Assembly: GCA_963797765.1 (NCBI GenBank)
Contig: CAWCQU010000002.1
Location: 682,001-746,000 of the forward strand
Length of the DNA stretch: 64,000 nt
Source of the DNA: JBGPTK01 sp963797765
GTDB taxonomy: Bacteria > Acidobacteriota > Terriglobia > Acidiferrales > UBA7541
Direction of reading: 5' to 3'
Below, in pieces: positions 7,748 to 15,087 of this stretch. The notes under the pieces were generated by a model. The model ran no database searches, had not been told where the DNA came from, and worked only from the letters and a program-made list of their open reading frames with translations. The number at the start of each line of letters is the position of its first letter. Position 1 is the stretch's first letter. A program made the translations under genes and the position numbers.

Positions 7748-8551
7748 TCAGCGCCGCATGCGATCGTGCTGCACGGCATCTTCGATCAAAGCTTCCAGTT
7801 CCGTGCGCGTCAGCGAGATGCGATCCGTACCTGCTGAATCCGCGGTCACTGGACATTCTGGATTCGTAGCGGCGGCGGTCTGCAAACCGTAACGGGCGCG
7901 CGCCGCGAGCAATTTTTCCACATCTTCGCCGGAAAGCAAGACTTGTTTGCCGAGAAGCTCGGTGACGAGAGCCACGCGGGCAAAATGCTCGGTGGTCTCC
8001 ATGCGAAAAAAAGCCGTCATTAAGTCTTGTCCGTAGGTGACCACTCCGTGATTGGCCATCAAGATCGCGTCGTATCCCTGCACCAGCGGCTCAAGAGCTT
8101 CGCTCAGCTCGGGCGTTCCCGGCGTTCCATAGCGCGCCACGGGAATGCAGCCCAGGGAAAGCACCACCTCGCTGACCAACGCTTTGTTCAGGGGAACACC
8201 TGCGGCGGCATAGCCAGTAGCCGTGGGTGGATGCGCGTGGCAGACGGAATGAATATCCGGGCGGCGGCGATAAATCAGCAGGTGCATTGCCAGCTCGGAG
8301 GAAGCATTGCGGCGCCCGCTGATTTTGCGCCCTTCCAGGTCGGTGATCACCAGGTCGTCTGGCGACATCATTCCTTTACAGATAGCCGTGGGGGAAGTGA
8401 GAATGCGCCGGGGATCGAGGCGGACGGAGATATTGCCGTCAGTGGCAGCTACATAACCGCGATCGAAAAACCAGTGGCCGACTGTGCAAATATCGCGGCG
8501 GTGTTCTTCCTCGGTTTTGAGCGCGCCGGCCGAAATGGAATCTCGCATCAT
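7748..8551 (-). CDS. class II aldolase/adducin-family protein, likely microcompartment cargo (fuculose-phosphate aldolase-like)
   Basis: Metal-dependent class II aldolases cleave sugar phosphates such as L-fuculose-1-phosphate or L-rhamnulose-1-phosphate. Visible ligands are the His-X-His in CHAHPPTATGYA, a third histidine in MANHGVVTYG and the acidic residue in SSELAMHLLIY. The core ends near residue 215; a Pro/Ala/Thr linker (about 222-240) then leads to RISLTRTELEALIEDAVQ, an amphipathic helix of the kind used as an encapsulation peptide. With the adjacent shell genes this fits a fucose/rhamnose-type microcompartment, but the usual aldehyde dehydrogenase and phosphotransacylase genes are absent here. 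Substrate is inferred. Confidence 0.88.
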   Translation of the reverse strand: MMRDSISAGALKTEEEHRRDICTVGHWFFDRGYVAATDGNISVRLDPRRILTSPTAICKGMMSPDDLVITDLEGRKISGRRNASSELAMHLLIYRRRPDIHSVCHAHPPTATGYAAAGVPLNKALVSEVVLSLGCIPVARYGTPGTPELSEALEPLVQGYDAILMANHGVVTYGQDLMTAFFRMETTEHFARVALVTELLGKQVLLSGEDVEKLLAARARYGLQTAAATNPECPVTADSAGTDRISLTRTELEALIEDAVQHDRMRR

Positions 8552-8652
8552 TTAGTGGTTGGCTCAGGTCTTTTCAATGTTGCGCCCGCACGATTGGAAA
8601 TTTGGCGAGCTTACTAAAAGTCACCGCTTGGAATCACCTGTCTTTCAAGCTG

Positions 8653-8719
8653 GCTTCAGAGCCCAAAGCCCGCTTTCGGGGAGATTCTTGATGTCGGAGC
8701 TGAAGCTCCGACCCCCTAA
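8653..8719. repeat. REP-like bipartite hairpin element, copy 2 (first half degenerate)
   Basis: TCGGAGC-tgaa-GCTCCGA followed by CCCCCTAA is intact; the upstream hairpin (GGCTTCAGAGCCCAAAGCCC) is degenerate. The element sits between the aldolase start and the end of glutamate dehydrogenase. Confidence 0.7.
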
Positions 8720-8740
8720 ACTTCATTACCAATTCCGGCT

Positions 8741-10012
8741 CTACGCGTATATTCCGCGCAGCTTCAAGGCAAATGCAACGCGATCGATCGCCAGCATATA
8801 AGCGGCGATGCGGTTATTCACTCCGTGAGTTTCGGCGTAGCGGACCACTTCATCGAAACTGTGCTCCATCACGTCTTGCAGCCGCTCGTTGACTTCGCGT
8901 TCGCGCCAGAAAAACCCCTGTCGGTCCTGCACCCATTCAAAATAACTGACGGTGACGCCGCCCGCATTGGCCAGGATGTCTGGAAGAATGAATACGTCCT
9001 TCTGGCGCAGAATATCATCGGAAGGAAGCGTAGTTGGCCCGTTGGCGCCCTCGCACAGAATCTTTGTGTTCACGCGATGGGCGTTCTTGCTGGTGATCTG
9101 GTTTTCGATGGCCGCGGGAATTAAAACGTCGCAGGGAAAAAAGAGAACATCCTGGGCCGTCGATTTTGTTCCTCCAGCCGGAAATTCCGGCAACGGCTTG
9201 TGCTGTTTGTGCACCCAGTCGATCAGCGTGGGAACATCAAAACCCTTTTCGTTATAAAGCCCGCCGTGAACGTCCGCCGCGCCGACGATTTTGTAGCCAG
9301 CCTGGTGCATCAGCATCGAGGCCATGGAGCCGACGTTGCCGAATCCCTGCACGATCACGCGGCAGCCTTCTTTCTTCATTCCCAATTTTTCGAGCGCCTT
9401 GTCGCAAACGATCATCACGCCGCGCCCGGTGGCTTCGCGCCGCCCGTGCGAGCCTCCCAGATCGAGCGGTTTGCCGGTGACCACCGCAGTGACGGTATGC
9501 CGCGCATGCATCGAGTAAGTGTCCATCACCCACGCCATCACTTGTTCGTTGGTGCCCAGGTCAGGAGCGGGAACGTCGCGCTCCGGTCCAATGAAATCGG
9601 CCAGTTCCGCCGTGTAGCGCCGCGTAATTCTTTCCAGCTCCCCCATCGAGAGTTTCGTCGGATCGCAGATCACACCGCCCTTGGCCCCGCCGAACGGAAT
9701 ATTCACTACCGCGCATTTCCATGTCATCCAGGAGGCTAGCGCGCGCACTTCGTCTAGCGTTACCGTCGGGGCATAACGGATGCCGCCCTTGCCCGGCCCG
9801 CGAACCACGGAATGCTGCACGCGGTATCCGGTGAAAACTTGCAATCCGCCGTTGTCCATTCCCACGGGAATATAAACGGTAATTTCCTTGTTGGGATACC
9901 GTAGATATTTGTGAAGACCTTCTTCCAGCCCCAATTTCTTCGCAGCCAATTCAAAACGCGCTTCCGCGCATTCGTAAACATTCAGTTCATTTTCGACGGC
10001 GATGGAATCCAT
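8741..10012 (-). CDS. gdhA: Glu/Leu/Phe/Val dehydrogenase (NAD(P)-glutamate dehydrogenase)
   Basis: Catalyses reversible oxidative deamination of glutamate to 2-oxoglutarate and ammonia. The 423 residues contain the substrate-binding region KGGIRYAPTVTLDEVRALASWMTWK, the catalytic lysine region PFGGAKGGV, and a Rossmann fold marked VQGFGNVGSMAS (about residues 220-235). GANGPTTLPSDDIL and NAGGVTVSYFEWVQ are typical of this family. The ATG at 10012 has AGGAG 8 bases upstream. It precedes the aldolase/shell genes on the same strand with a 189-base gap holding a REP-like element, so co-transcription is possible but unproven. Confidence 0.95.
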   Translation of the reverse strand: MDSIAVENELNVYECAEARFELAAKKLGLEEGLHKYLRYPNKEITVYIPVGMDNGGLQVFTGYRVQHSVVRGPGKGGIRYAPTVTLDEVRALASWMTWKCAVVNIPFGGAKGGVICDPTKLSMGELERITRRYTAELADFIGPERDVPAPDLGTNEQVMAWVMDTYSMHARHTVTAVVTGKPLDLGGSHGRREATGRGVMIVCDKALEKLGMKKEGCRVIVQGFGNVGSMASMLMHQAGYKIVGAADVHGGLYNEKGFDVPTLIDWVHKQHKPLPEFPAGGTKSTAQDVLFFPCDVLIPAAIENQITSKNAHRVNTKILCEGANGPTTLPSDDILRQKDVFILPDILANAGGVTVSYFEWVQDRQGFFWREREVNERLQDVMEHSFDEVVRYAETHGVNNRIAAYMLAIDRVAFALKLRGIYA

Positions 10013-10226
10013 TGCAAAATCTCCTGGATGAATAGGAATTCCGGAGTGTGCGTATTACGGCGTCAGGCGAAGCTGACACCTCCAAATAATTGCAGATGGC
10101 TTTGACATAGGGCGCTCAGCGGCCGCCAGTATACGAATTACGGGCAGCAAGGCGCAAGGCAAGCTATCGCCTGGCACGGACCCAGTTCCAGTCTGGGAAA
10201 CAGACAATGATCCCTGGAGCCCCTCT

Positions 10227-11258
10227 CTACCGGCGCCGGCCGCGCTTCACAAATTCATCGAGCAGCAACCGGGTGAGGCGCTCCTGATCGTGGCGCACAA
10301 CGCCTTCCAGGTGGAGCAGATCGCCTGTGACGCAACCTACCCCGAGGCGATGCAAATCCTCGAGGTCGGGAACCACAGGCTCGGCGCCCTGCTTACGATA
10401 CCGCCGCATCGCGTTGCGCGAAACCGGCTTGCGATTCACCACCACCCAATCGAGCAATCCGGGCCGGGTGTGATCATAAATGGCGCGCACGTGATCGCCC
10501 ACGGTGTAGCCTTGCGTTTCGCCGGGTTGCGTCATTAAATTGGCGATATAAATGCGAGTCGCGTGCGAATGACGAATCGTTTCCGCCACTCCGTCCACGA
10601 GTAAATTGGGAATAATGCTGGTGTAGAGCGAGCCGGGGCCGATCAAAATTAAATCGGCCTCGCGAATCGCCGCCAAGACTTCCGGCAGCGGCTTCACTCG
10701 GCGGGGAACCAGGCGCACGCGGTGGATGCGCTTGCGCGAGCTCGAAATAGTCGTCTCGCCCGCAACGATGCGGCCGCCTTCGAGCTCGGCCTCCAACGTG
10801 ACGTTCTGATCCGTGGAAGGAAAAATGCGGCCGCGAATCGCCAGAACCTGTCCAGACAAGCGCACCGCTTCCGGAAAGTCTCCGGTCACATTGGTGAGCG
10901 CCGTCAGAAACAAATTGCCGAAGCTGTGGCCGCCCAGGTCGCTTCCACTGGGAAATCTGTATTGAAACAAATGGCTGAGCAGCGCTTCGTCCTTCGAGAG
11001 AGCGACCATGCAGTTGCGGATGTCGCCGGGCGGCAGTACGCGATATTCGCGGCGCAAACGCCCGGAACTGCCGCCGTCATCGGTAACCGTCACGATGGCG
11101 GCAAGATCGGCGATGGGGTGTTTGCTCTTCTCATTCCGGCGCCGCACCACATATTGTTTCAAGCCGCGCAACAACATGGAAAGGCCAGTGCCACCGCCCA
11201 TGGCCACAATTCGGACAGGACGCGGGCGGTTGCGTGCGAGCTTTGCGGGGTTCTTCAC
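10227..11258 (-). CDS. yvcK: YvcK/CofD-like protein (gluconeogenesis factor family)
   Basis: YvcK proteins are Rossmann-like nucleotide-sugar (UDP-GlcNAc) binders needed for growth on gluconeogenic carbon sources and for cell-shape control in several bacteria. Residues about 17-30 read VAMGGGTGLSMLLRGLK, followed by VTVTDDGGSSGRLRREY and LPPGDIRNCMVALS, which are the family signatures. Further in are LIGPGSLYTSIIPNLLV and IANLMTQPGETQGYTVGDH. The start is read as GTG at 11258; I see no clear Shine-Dalgarno. It stands alone between glutamate dehydrogenase and a TPR gene, all on the minus strand. Confidence 0.93.
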   Translation of the reverse strand: MKNPAKLARNRPRPVRIVAMGGGTGLSMLLRGLKQYVVRRRNEKSKHPIADLAAIVTVTDDGGSSGRLRREYRVLPPGDIRNCMVALSKDEALLSHLFQYRFPSGSDLGGHSFGNLFLTALTNVTGDFPEAVRLSGQVLAIRGRIFPSTDQNVTLEAELEGGRIVAGETTISSSRKRIHRVRLVPRRVKPLPEVLAAIREADLILIGPGSLYTSIIPNLLVDGVAETIRHSHATRIYIANLMTQPGETQGYTVGDHVRAIYDHTRPGLLDWVVVNRKPVSRNAMRRYRKQGAEPVVPDLEDLHRLGVGCVTGDLLHLEGVVRHDQERLTRLLLDEFVKRGRRR

Positions 11259-11420
11259 GTGGGAAGAGGAGAGACTAACACCGTTCCAATGTTGCGTCTA
11301 AGGTTTGCCACTGCCGTGTGCTGATTTGGTTCCCTTGCGTGGAATTAACGTAACATGACCGGATTCGGAAGTTTTGTAATTTGCCGCTGGGTGGTGCTGG
11401 CTAACAGCCGGGAGAAAACA

Positions 11421-12050
11421 TTAGCCCGATGAGCTGTCCCGTTCCGGATAGAGCAGCTCCGTAAACCGGGGATCTTCCTGCAAGAAAGCAAAATCTTCAT
11501 CGTTTCGGGCGTGGTAGCGATTCTCAGGACGCAATTCAATCGCCATTTTCAGATTTGTCATGGCCGATTCCGCTTCACCGGTCAGGCAATCGAGCGCAGC
11601 CATGGCGTAGATAATGTGATCCGATTTGGGCGCAGCTTTGCGCGCCCGATCCAGATGCTCGCGAGCTTCATCCCAACGGCCCAAGTTCATCATGGCTACA
11701 CCTTGGGTGTAGTGATCTTCCGCAGTCCGAGGAGCCTGCGCCGGAAGCCGTGAAATTCGCTGGTCGCAGACGCGCATGTGCATCCGGGCGCGGTCGGAAA
11801 GTTCCTTGCTGGGACCTTCGATCACACGCTCCAAAACCTGCTTGGACCTGTGAAATTTTTGTTCCTGGAAATGAATCACTGCCTCTTCATAGAGCTTCAA
11901 CTGCTGCTTCACTGCCGGATCAACGATTTCAACCGCCGCACGTTTTTTGGTATTGCCGTTTAGATTCTTTGTTTTCAATAGATTAGGCTTCAGGGGCGTT
12001 TGTCTTGTTTTGGCGCTCCGATTCGACGAAGCCTTTCGATTGCGTGACAT
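11421..12050 (-). CDS. TPR-repeat protein
   Basis: A 209-residue protein with a basic, disordered N terminus (residues 1-40, rich in Lys/Arg/Asn) followed by at least two tetratricopeptide units, seen as EDHYTQGVAMMNLGRWDEAREHLDRA and SDHIIYAMAALDCLTGEAESAMTNLKMAI. TPRs mediate protein contacts. There is no signal peptide, so it is likely cytoplasmic. It is divergent from mglA, with about 210 bases between the starts. Confidence 0.82.
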   Translation of the reverse strand: MSRNRKASSNRSAKTRQTPLKPNLLKTKNLNGNTKKRAAVEIVDPAVKQQLKLYEEAVIHFQEQKFHRSKQVLERVIEGPSKELSDRARMHMRVCDQRISRLPAQAPRTAEDHYTQGVAMMNLGRWDEAREHLDRARKAAPKSDHIIYAMAALDCLTGEAESAMTNLKMAIELRPENRYHARNDEDFAFLQEDPRFTELLYPERDSSSG

Positions 12051-12261
12051 GGGCGCAGATTAGCAGAGTCTTTCATCGCCGTCAACGCGGTGATTTCACT
12101 ATAGCTAAAGGTAATTCTGAAGCCAATTGCCCTGTTTTGTGTATTTTCAACGCAATTCGATTCGGGAAAAGTTGTCCGTTGCGAAGCACCCAACGGCGCT
12201 GCGGTGGCCTGAGTGGCGGCGCTGTGTTATAAATAGCGGTTGCCCAGTCCCCGAGGAACTA

Positions 12262-12849
12262 GTGCCATTTATTAATTTCCCTGCGCGCGAAATCAATTGC
12301 AAGCTCGTCTATTACGGCCCCGGGTTGGGGGGCAAGACGGCCAATTTGCAATGGATCTACGATCACAGCGGCGCGAATCAAAAGGGGAAAATGGTTTCCC
12401 TGGCGACGGAGACCGATCGAACGTTATTTTTTGATTTCCTTCCCCTGGATTTGGGCACCGTGCGCGGATTCAAAACCCGGTTTCATCTTTATACCGTTCC
12501 GGGCCAGGTCTTCTATGAGGCCAGCCGCCGCCTGATCCTGAAAGGCGCAGACGGCGTGGTGTTTGTGGCCGATTCGCAGGAAGAGCGACTCGACGCCAAT
12601 CTGGAAACTTTGGAAAATTTACGGGAACATCTGCGGGATCACAGCCTGGATTTCACCACGATTCCCTACGTGCTGCAATTGAACAAACGCGACCTTCCGA
12701 ATATTATGCCCGCCGAAGACCTGAAACGGGAACTCAACGTGAAAGGGGAGACGGCGCTGGAAGCAATCGCGGTGAATGGCCAAGGTGTTTTCGAGACTCT
12801 CAAAGAAGTAGCGAAGCTGGTTCTTGCCGAATTGAAGAAAAACGCTTGA
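12262..12849 (+). CDS. mglA: MglA-type small Ras-like GTPase
   Basis: MglA GTPases set cell polarity and control gliding or twitching motility in bacteria such as Myxococcus. I chose the GTG at 12262 (Shine-Dalgarno GAGGAAC) because it yields PFINFPAREINCKLVYYGPG, the family N terminus, and a 195-residue protein, the usual length. Walker A is GPGLGGKT (residues 19-26). The switch region reads YTVPGQVFYEASR with threonine where most Ras proteins have aspartate, as is normal for MglA. The NKRD base-recognition motif is present. No MglB/Roadblock gene is adjacent, so its GTPase-activating partner must be elsewhere. Confidence 0.95.
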   Translation: MPFINFPAREINCKLVYYGPGLGGKTANLQWIYDHSGANQKGKMVSLATETDRTLFFDFLPLDLGTVRGFKTRFHLYTVPGQVFYEASRRLILKGADGVVFVADSQEERLDANLETLENLREHLRDHSLDFTTIPYVLQLNKRDLPNIMPAEDLKRELNVKGETALEAIAVNGQGVFETLKEVAKLVLAELKKNA

Positions 12850-13116
12850 ACTGATACAGGATGTTCTGAAAGTTACTTTCTTCTGCACTTTCTCCCGCAT
12901 TCACCCTACGCTAAATTCTCGCGTTCTTTATCTTGGCTTGCTTCGCGGGATTCCTCGGGCAAGATCGGCCCTCGGAATGACCGGCCAAAGCTTCCCTGAA
13001 TCGGGATGACGGGTCGAGGATTTACCGGCGACGAAGGGAAGTCGAACAACGGTCCGCGGCAAATTCACATTGGAATGACGCGCTCGCAATTCATCCTGCC
13101 GGCAAGAAGCTCCAAA

Positions 13117-13467
13117 CTACTCGAAACTTGCGATGGCCTGCGCTTCATCGTCGAAGTTTGGAATGGAATGCAACAGGCGGGTGAGTTCGAGCACTTCGCG
13201 CACATGGCCCGCCGGATGAAGCAATCGCAAACTGCCTCCGGTCCGCTGAAGCGTGACGAACGATCGCACCAGGCTGCTGATGCCCGAGCTATCCATGGCC
13301 GGCACATTTTCCAGATTAATGAGCACCTTACGGACGCCGTCATCCAACAATTCACGCAAGCGGGCGATCAGTAAATCATTGCTCACTCCGATAGTGACCC
13401 GCCCTTGCAGGTCCAGGATGGTCACGTCCCCGGATTTTCGCGCGATGATCTGCAAGTTCACAGCCAC
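13117..13467 (-). CDS. STAS-domain anti-anti-sigma factor-like protein
   Basis: A 116-residue single STAS domain of the SpoIIAA/RsbV type. It shows the KSGDVTILDLQGRVTIG strand pair and AMDSSGISSLVRSF, where the serine after Asp is the usual phosphorylation site for an anti-sigma kinase. No RsbW-like kinase or sigma factor lies next to it, so its partner is unknown. The ATG at 13467 follows GGGAGGTGG, a good Shine-Dalgarno. Two other STAS genes occur in the window (23949 and 46317) in different contexts. Confidence 0.9.
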   Translation of the reverse strand: MAVNLQIIARKSGDVTILDLQGRVTIGVSNDLLIARLRELLDDGVRKVLINLENVPAMDSSGISSLVRSFVTLQRTGGSLRLLHPAGHVREVLELTRLLHSIPNFDDEAQAIASFE

Positions 13468-13765
13468 CTCCCTTGTCCGCCGGCGCTGCCGCTTATGGTC
13501 GGCTGCACAATCGCGGGCATTATACTCTGCCCTGCTACTTGGAAAAGCGTGAACCTTCCAACCCGGCGGTCTCCGTTCGTTCTGGTCAAATCTCGCCGAA
13601 CACTTCTGCTCCTAAAAGATGCCCATGCAGCCTGACAGACGGTAATCGGAATCAGACCACTGAATCCATATGGTTTTCCAATCGCCCGGTGCGATCTGGT
13701 TCCGTTTCCTAGAATGAAAACATCGACGCGTTTTGCTCTTTCCTTGCAGGGAAGGAGGGCGCACC

Positions 13766-13819
13766 ATGAATTGTTCTCTTCTTGCATTTCTAAAACCGAA
13801 TCGCCTGGTAAATCCGTGA
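13766..13819 (+). CDS. 17-codon leader ORF overlapping the diguanylate cyclase start
   Basis: An ATG at 13766 is preceded by the strong Shine-Dalgarno GGAAGGAGG and opens a 17-codon frame, MNCSLLAFLKPNRLVNP. Its TGA (13817-13819) overlaps the GTG at 13816 of the next gene (GTGA). The downstream gene has no good ribosome site of its own, so this looks like a translational-coupling leader. No regulatory peptide pattern (such as repeated codons for one amino acid) is seen. Confidence 0.5.
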   Translation: MNCSLLAFLKPNRLVNP

Positions 13820-14661
13820 ATGATATAGAGCACGAGCTGCCGGAACTGGATTCCGTCGCTCGCATGCAAGAGATCCAAGATAACCTGCGGCGGCTGGAGA
13901 GGCGCGACTGGTGGCTGTGGTGTGCCGCGGTGGTGGTAATGCTGTTTCTGACGCTGGGGATTATTTCCTTGTCCGCCCCCGGCGTGGTGAAAGAATCCGA
14001 CCGAAACTTCCAATTCAACTTGAACCTTGCGGTGCGCGCGTTGGTCGGCCTGGTGCTGCTCTTCAATATTTATACCCTCTTTCAACAAGTATTGATCAAG
14101 CGGTTGCGGAAGGAAATGTCCACGCACGTTTCCCAAATGGCCGGACTGAAAATCCGCGCGGAAGAATTCCATAAACTCTCCACTCTCGATCCCCTCACGG
14201 GCCTTTACAACCGGCGGCTGGCGGAAAAACGGTTGGCCGGAGAGGTTTCGCGCTCGCAGCGGCATGGCCATCCGTTGACGGTTCTAATGTTCGATTTGGA
14301 TGGGTTCAAGGAAGTGAACGATCGTTTTGGCCACGCGGCCGGTGATTTGATCCTGCGAGTTTTCGCGGACAAATTAAATACCGTGATCCGTGTTTCGGAT
14401 CTCGCGGTCCGCCTCGGTGGCGACGAGTTTATGGTCCTGCTTCCGGAATGCCTGCCGAGTCAGGTTCAAAGCCTATTGGCCCGACTGGGCTCGATTCAAT
14501 TGGACTTCCAGGGACACGCGATACCCGTGAACTATTCCGCGGGCTTCGCCGGCTATCAACCGGGCGAATCCGCGCAAAAACTCGTCGAACGTGCCGACCA
14601 GGCTCTCTACGCGAATAAGCGTGCCCGGAAAACCGCGCAGGAAGTTCCCGTTGGCCATTAA
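13816..14661 (+). CDS. membrane diguanylate cyclase (GGDEF)
   Basis: Makes the second messenger c-di-GMP. Two membrane helices (roughly residues 33-55 and 75-97 from the chosen start) precede a short coiled segment and a GGDEF domain that begins STLDPLTGLYNRRLAEKRL. The metal-binding FDLDGFKEVNDRFGH and the signature GGDEF are intact, so the enzyme should be active. I see no RxxD inhibitory site at the usual distance. The GTG at 13816 is preferred because it is coupled to the leader ORF; the frame is open from an ATG at 13714, which has no Shine-Dalgarno. It is convergent with the hybrid kinase gene. Confidence 0.88.
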   Translation: MNDIEHELPELDSVARMQEIQDNLRRLERRDWWLWCAAVVVMLFLTLGIISLSAPGVVKESDRNFQFNLNLAVRALVGLVLLFNIYTLFQQVLIKRLRKEMSTHVSQMAGLKIRAEEFHKLSTLDPLTGLYNRRLAEKRLAGEVSRSQRHGHPLTVLMFDLDGFKEVNDRFGHAAGDLILRVFADKLNTVIRVSDLAVRLGGDEFMVLLPECLPSQVQSLLARLGSIQLDFQGHAIPVNYSAGFAGYQPGESAQKLVERADQALYANKRARKTAQEVPVGH

Positions 14662-14795
14662 ACCTAGCCGCCATCCGGCCAGTTAGTCAGATCGACGCTC
14701 AAACGCCGTTGGGGTGCTTGAATCCATAGGAAACCAAGATCTGCCTGACGAATGGCGGAGGCCCGTTTAGGAAAAAATGTGGAGGAAAATAAAAA

Positions 14796-14825
14796 GGAGG
14801 TGAAAACCTGGCGGTTATCACCTCC
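14796..14825 (-). terminator. rho-independent terminator (minus strand)
   Basis: GGAGGTGA/TCACCTCC forms an 8-bp stem extended by AACC/GGTT. Read on the minus strand it is followed by TTTTTATTTT, fitting the end of the kinase operon 263 bases upstream. The rest of the 14662-15087 gap shows no gene. Confidence 0.75.
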
Positions 14826-15087
14826 CGGGGTGGGGTGGGGTGTTACTGGGAGAAATCGCTGGATCCGGTCTCGCCGAAAACTCACGCGAGAAATCTCGCG
14901 AATGGGACTCCGTAAAGCCCCTCAAACCCACAGCACACGCCACCACTACATTCTCGAATAACATACCCAAACGAAGCTGTCAACTTGAATGTCTGTTTAA
15001 AGAATCAGAGTGCTGAGAAATATCGTTATCCTACTCGGAATTGGCCCCAAAGAGAGGATGCAAGCTATTCAGGATTACCGGGGGGAA

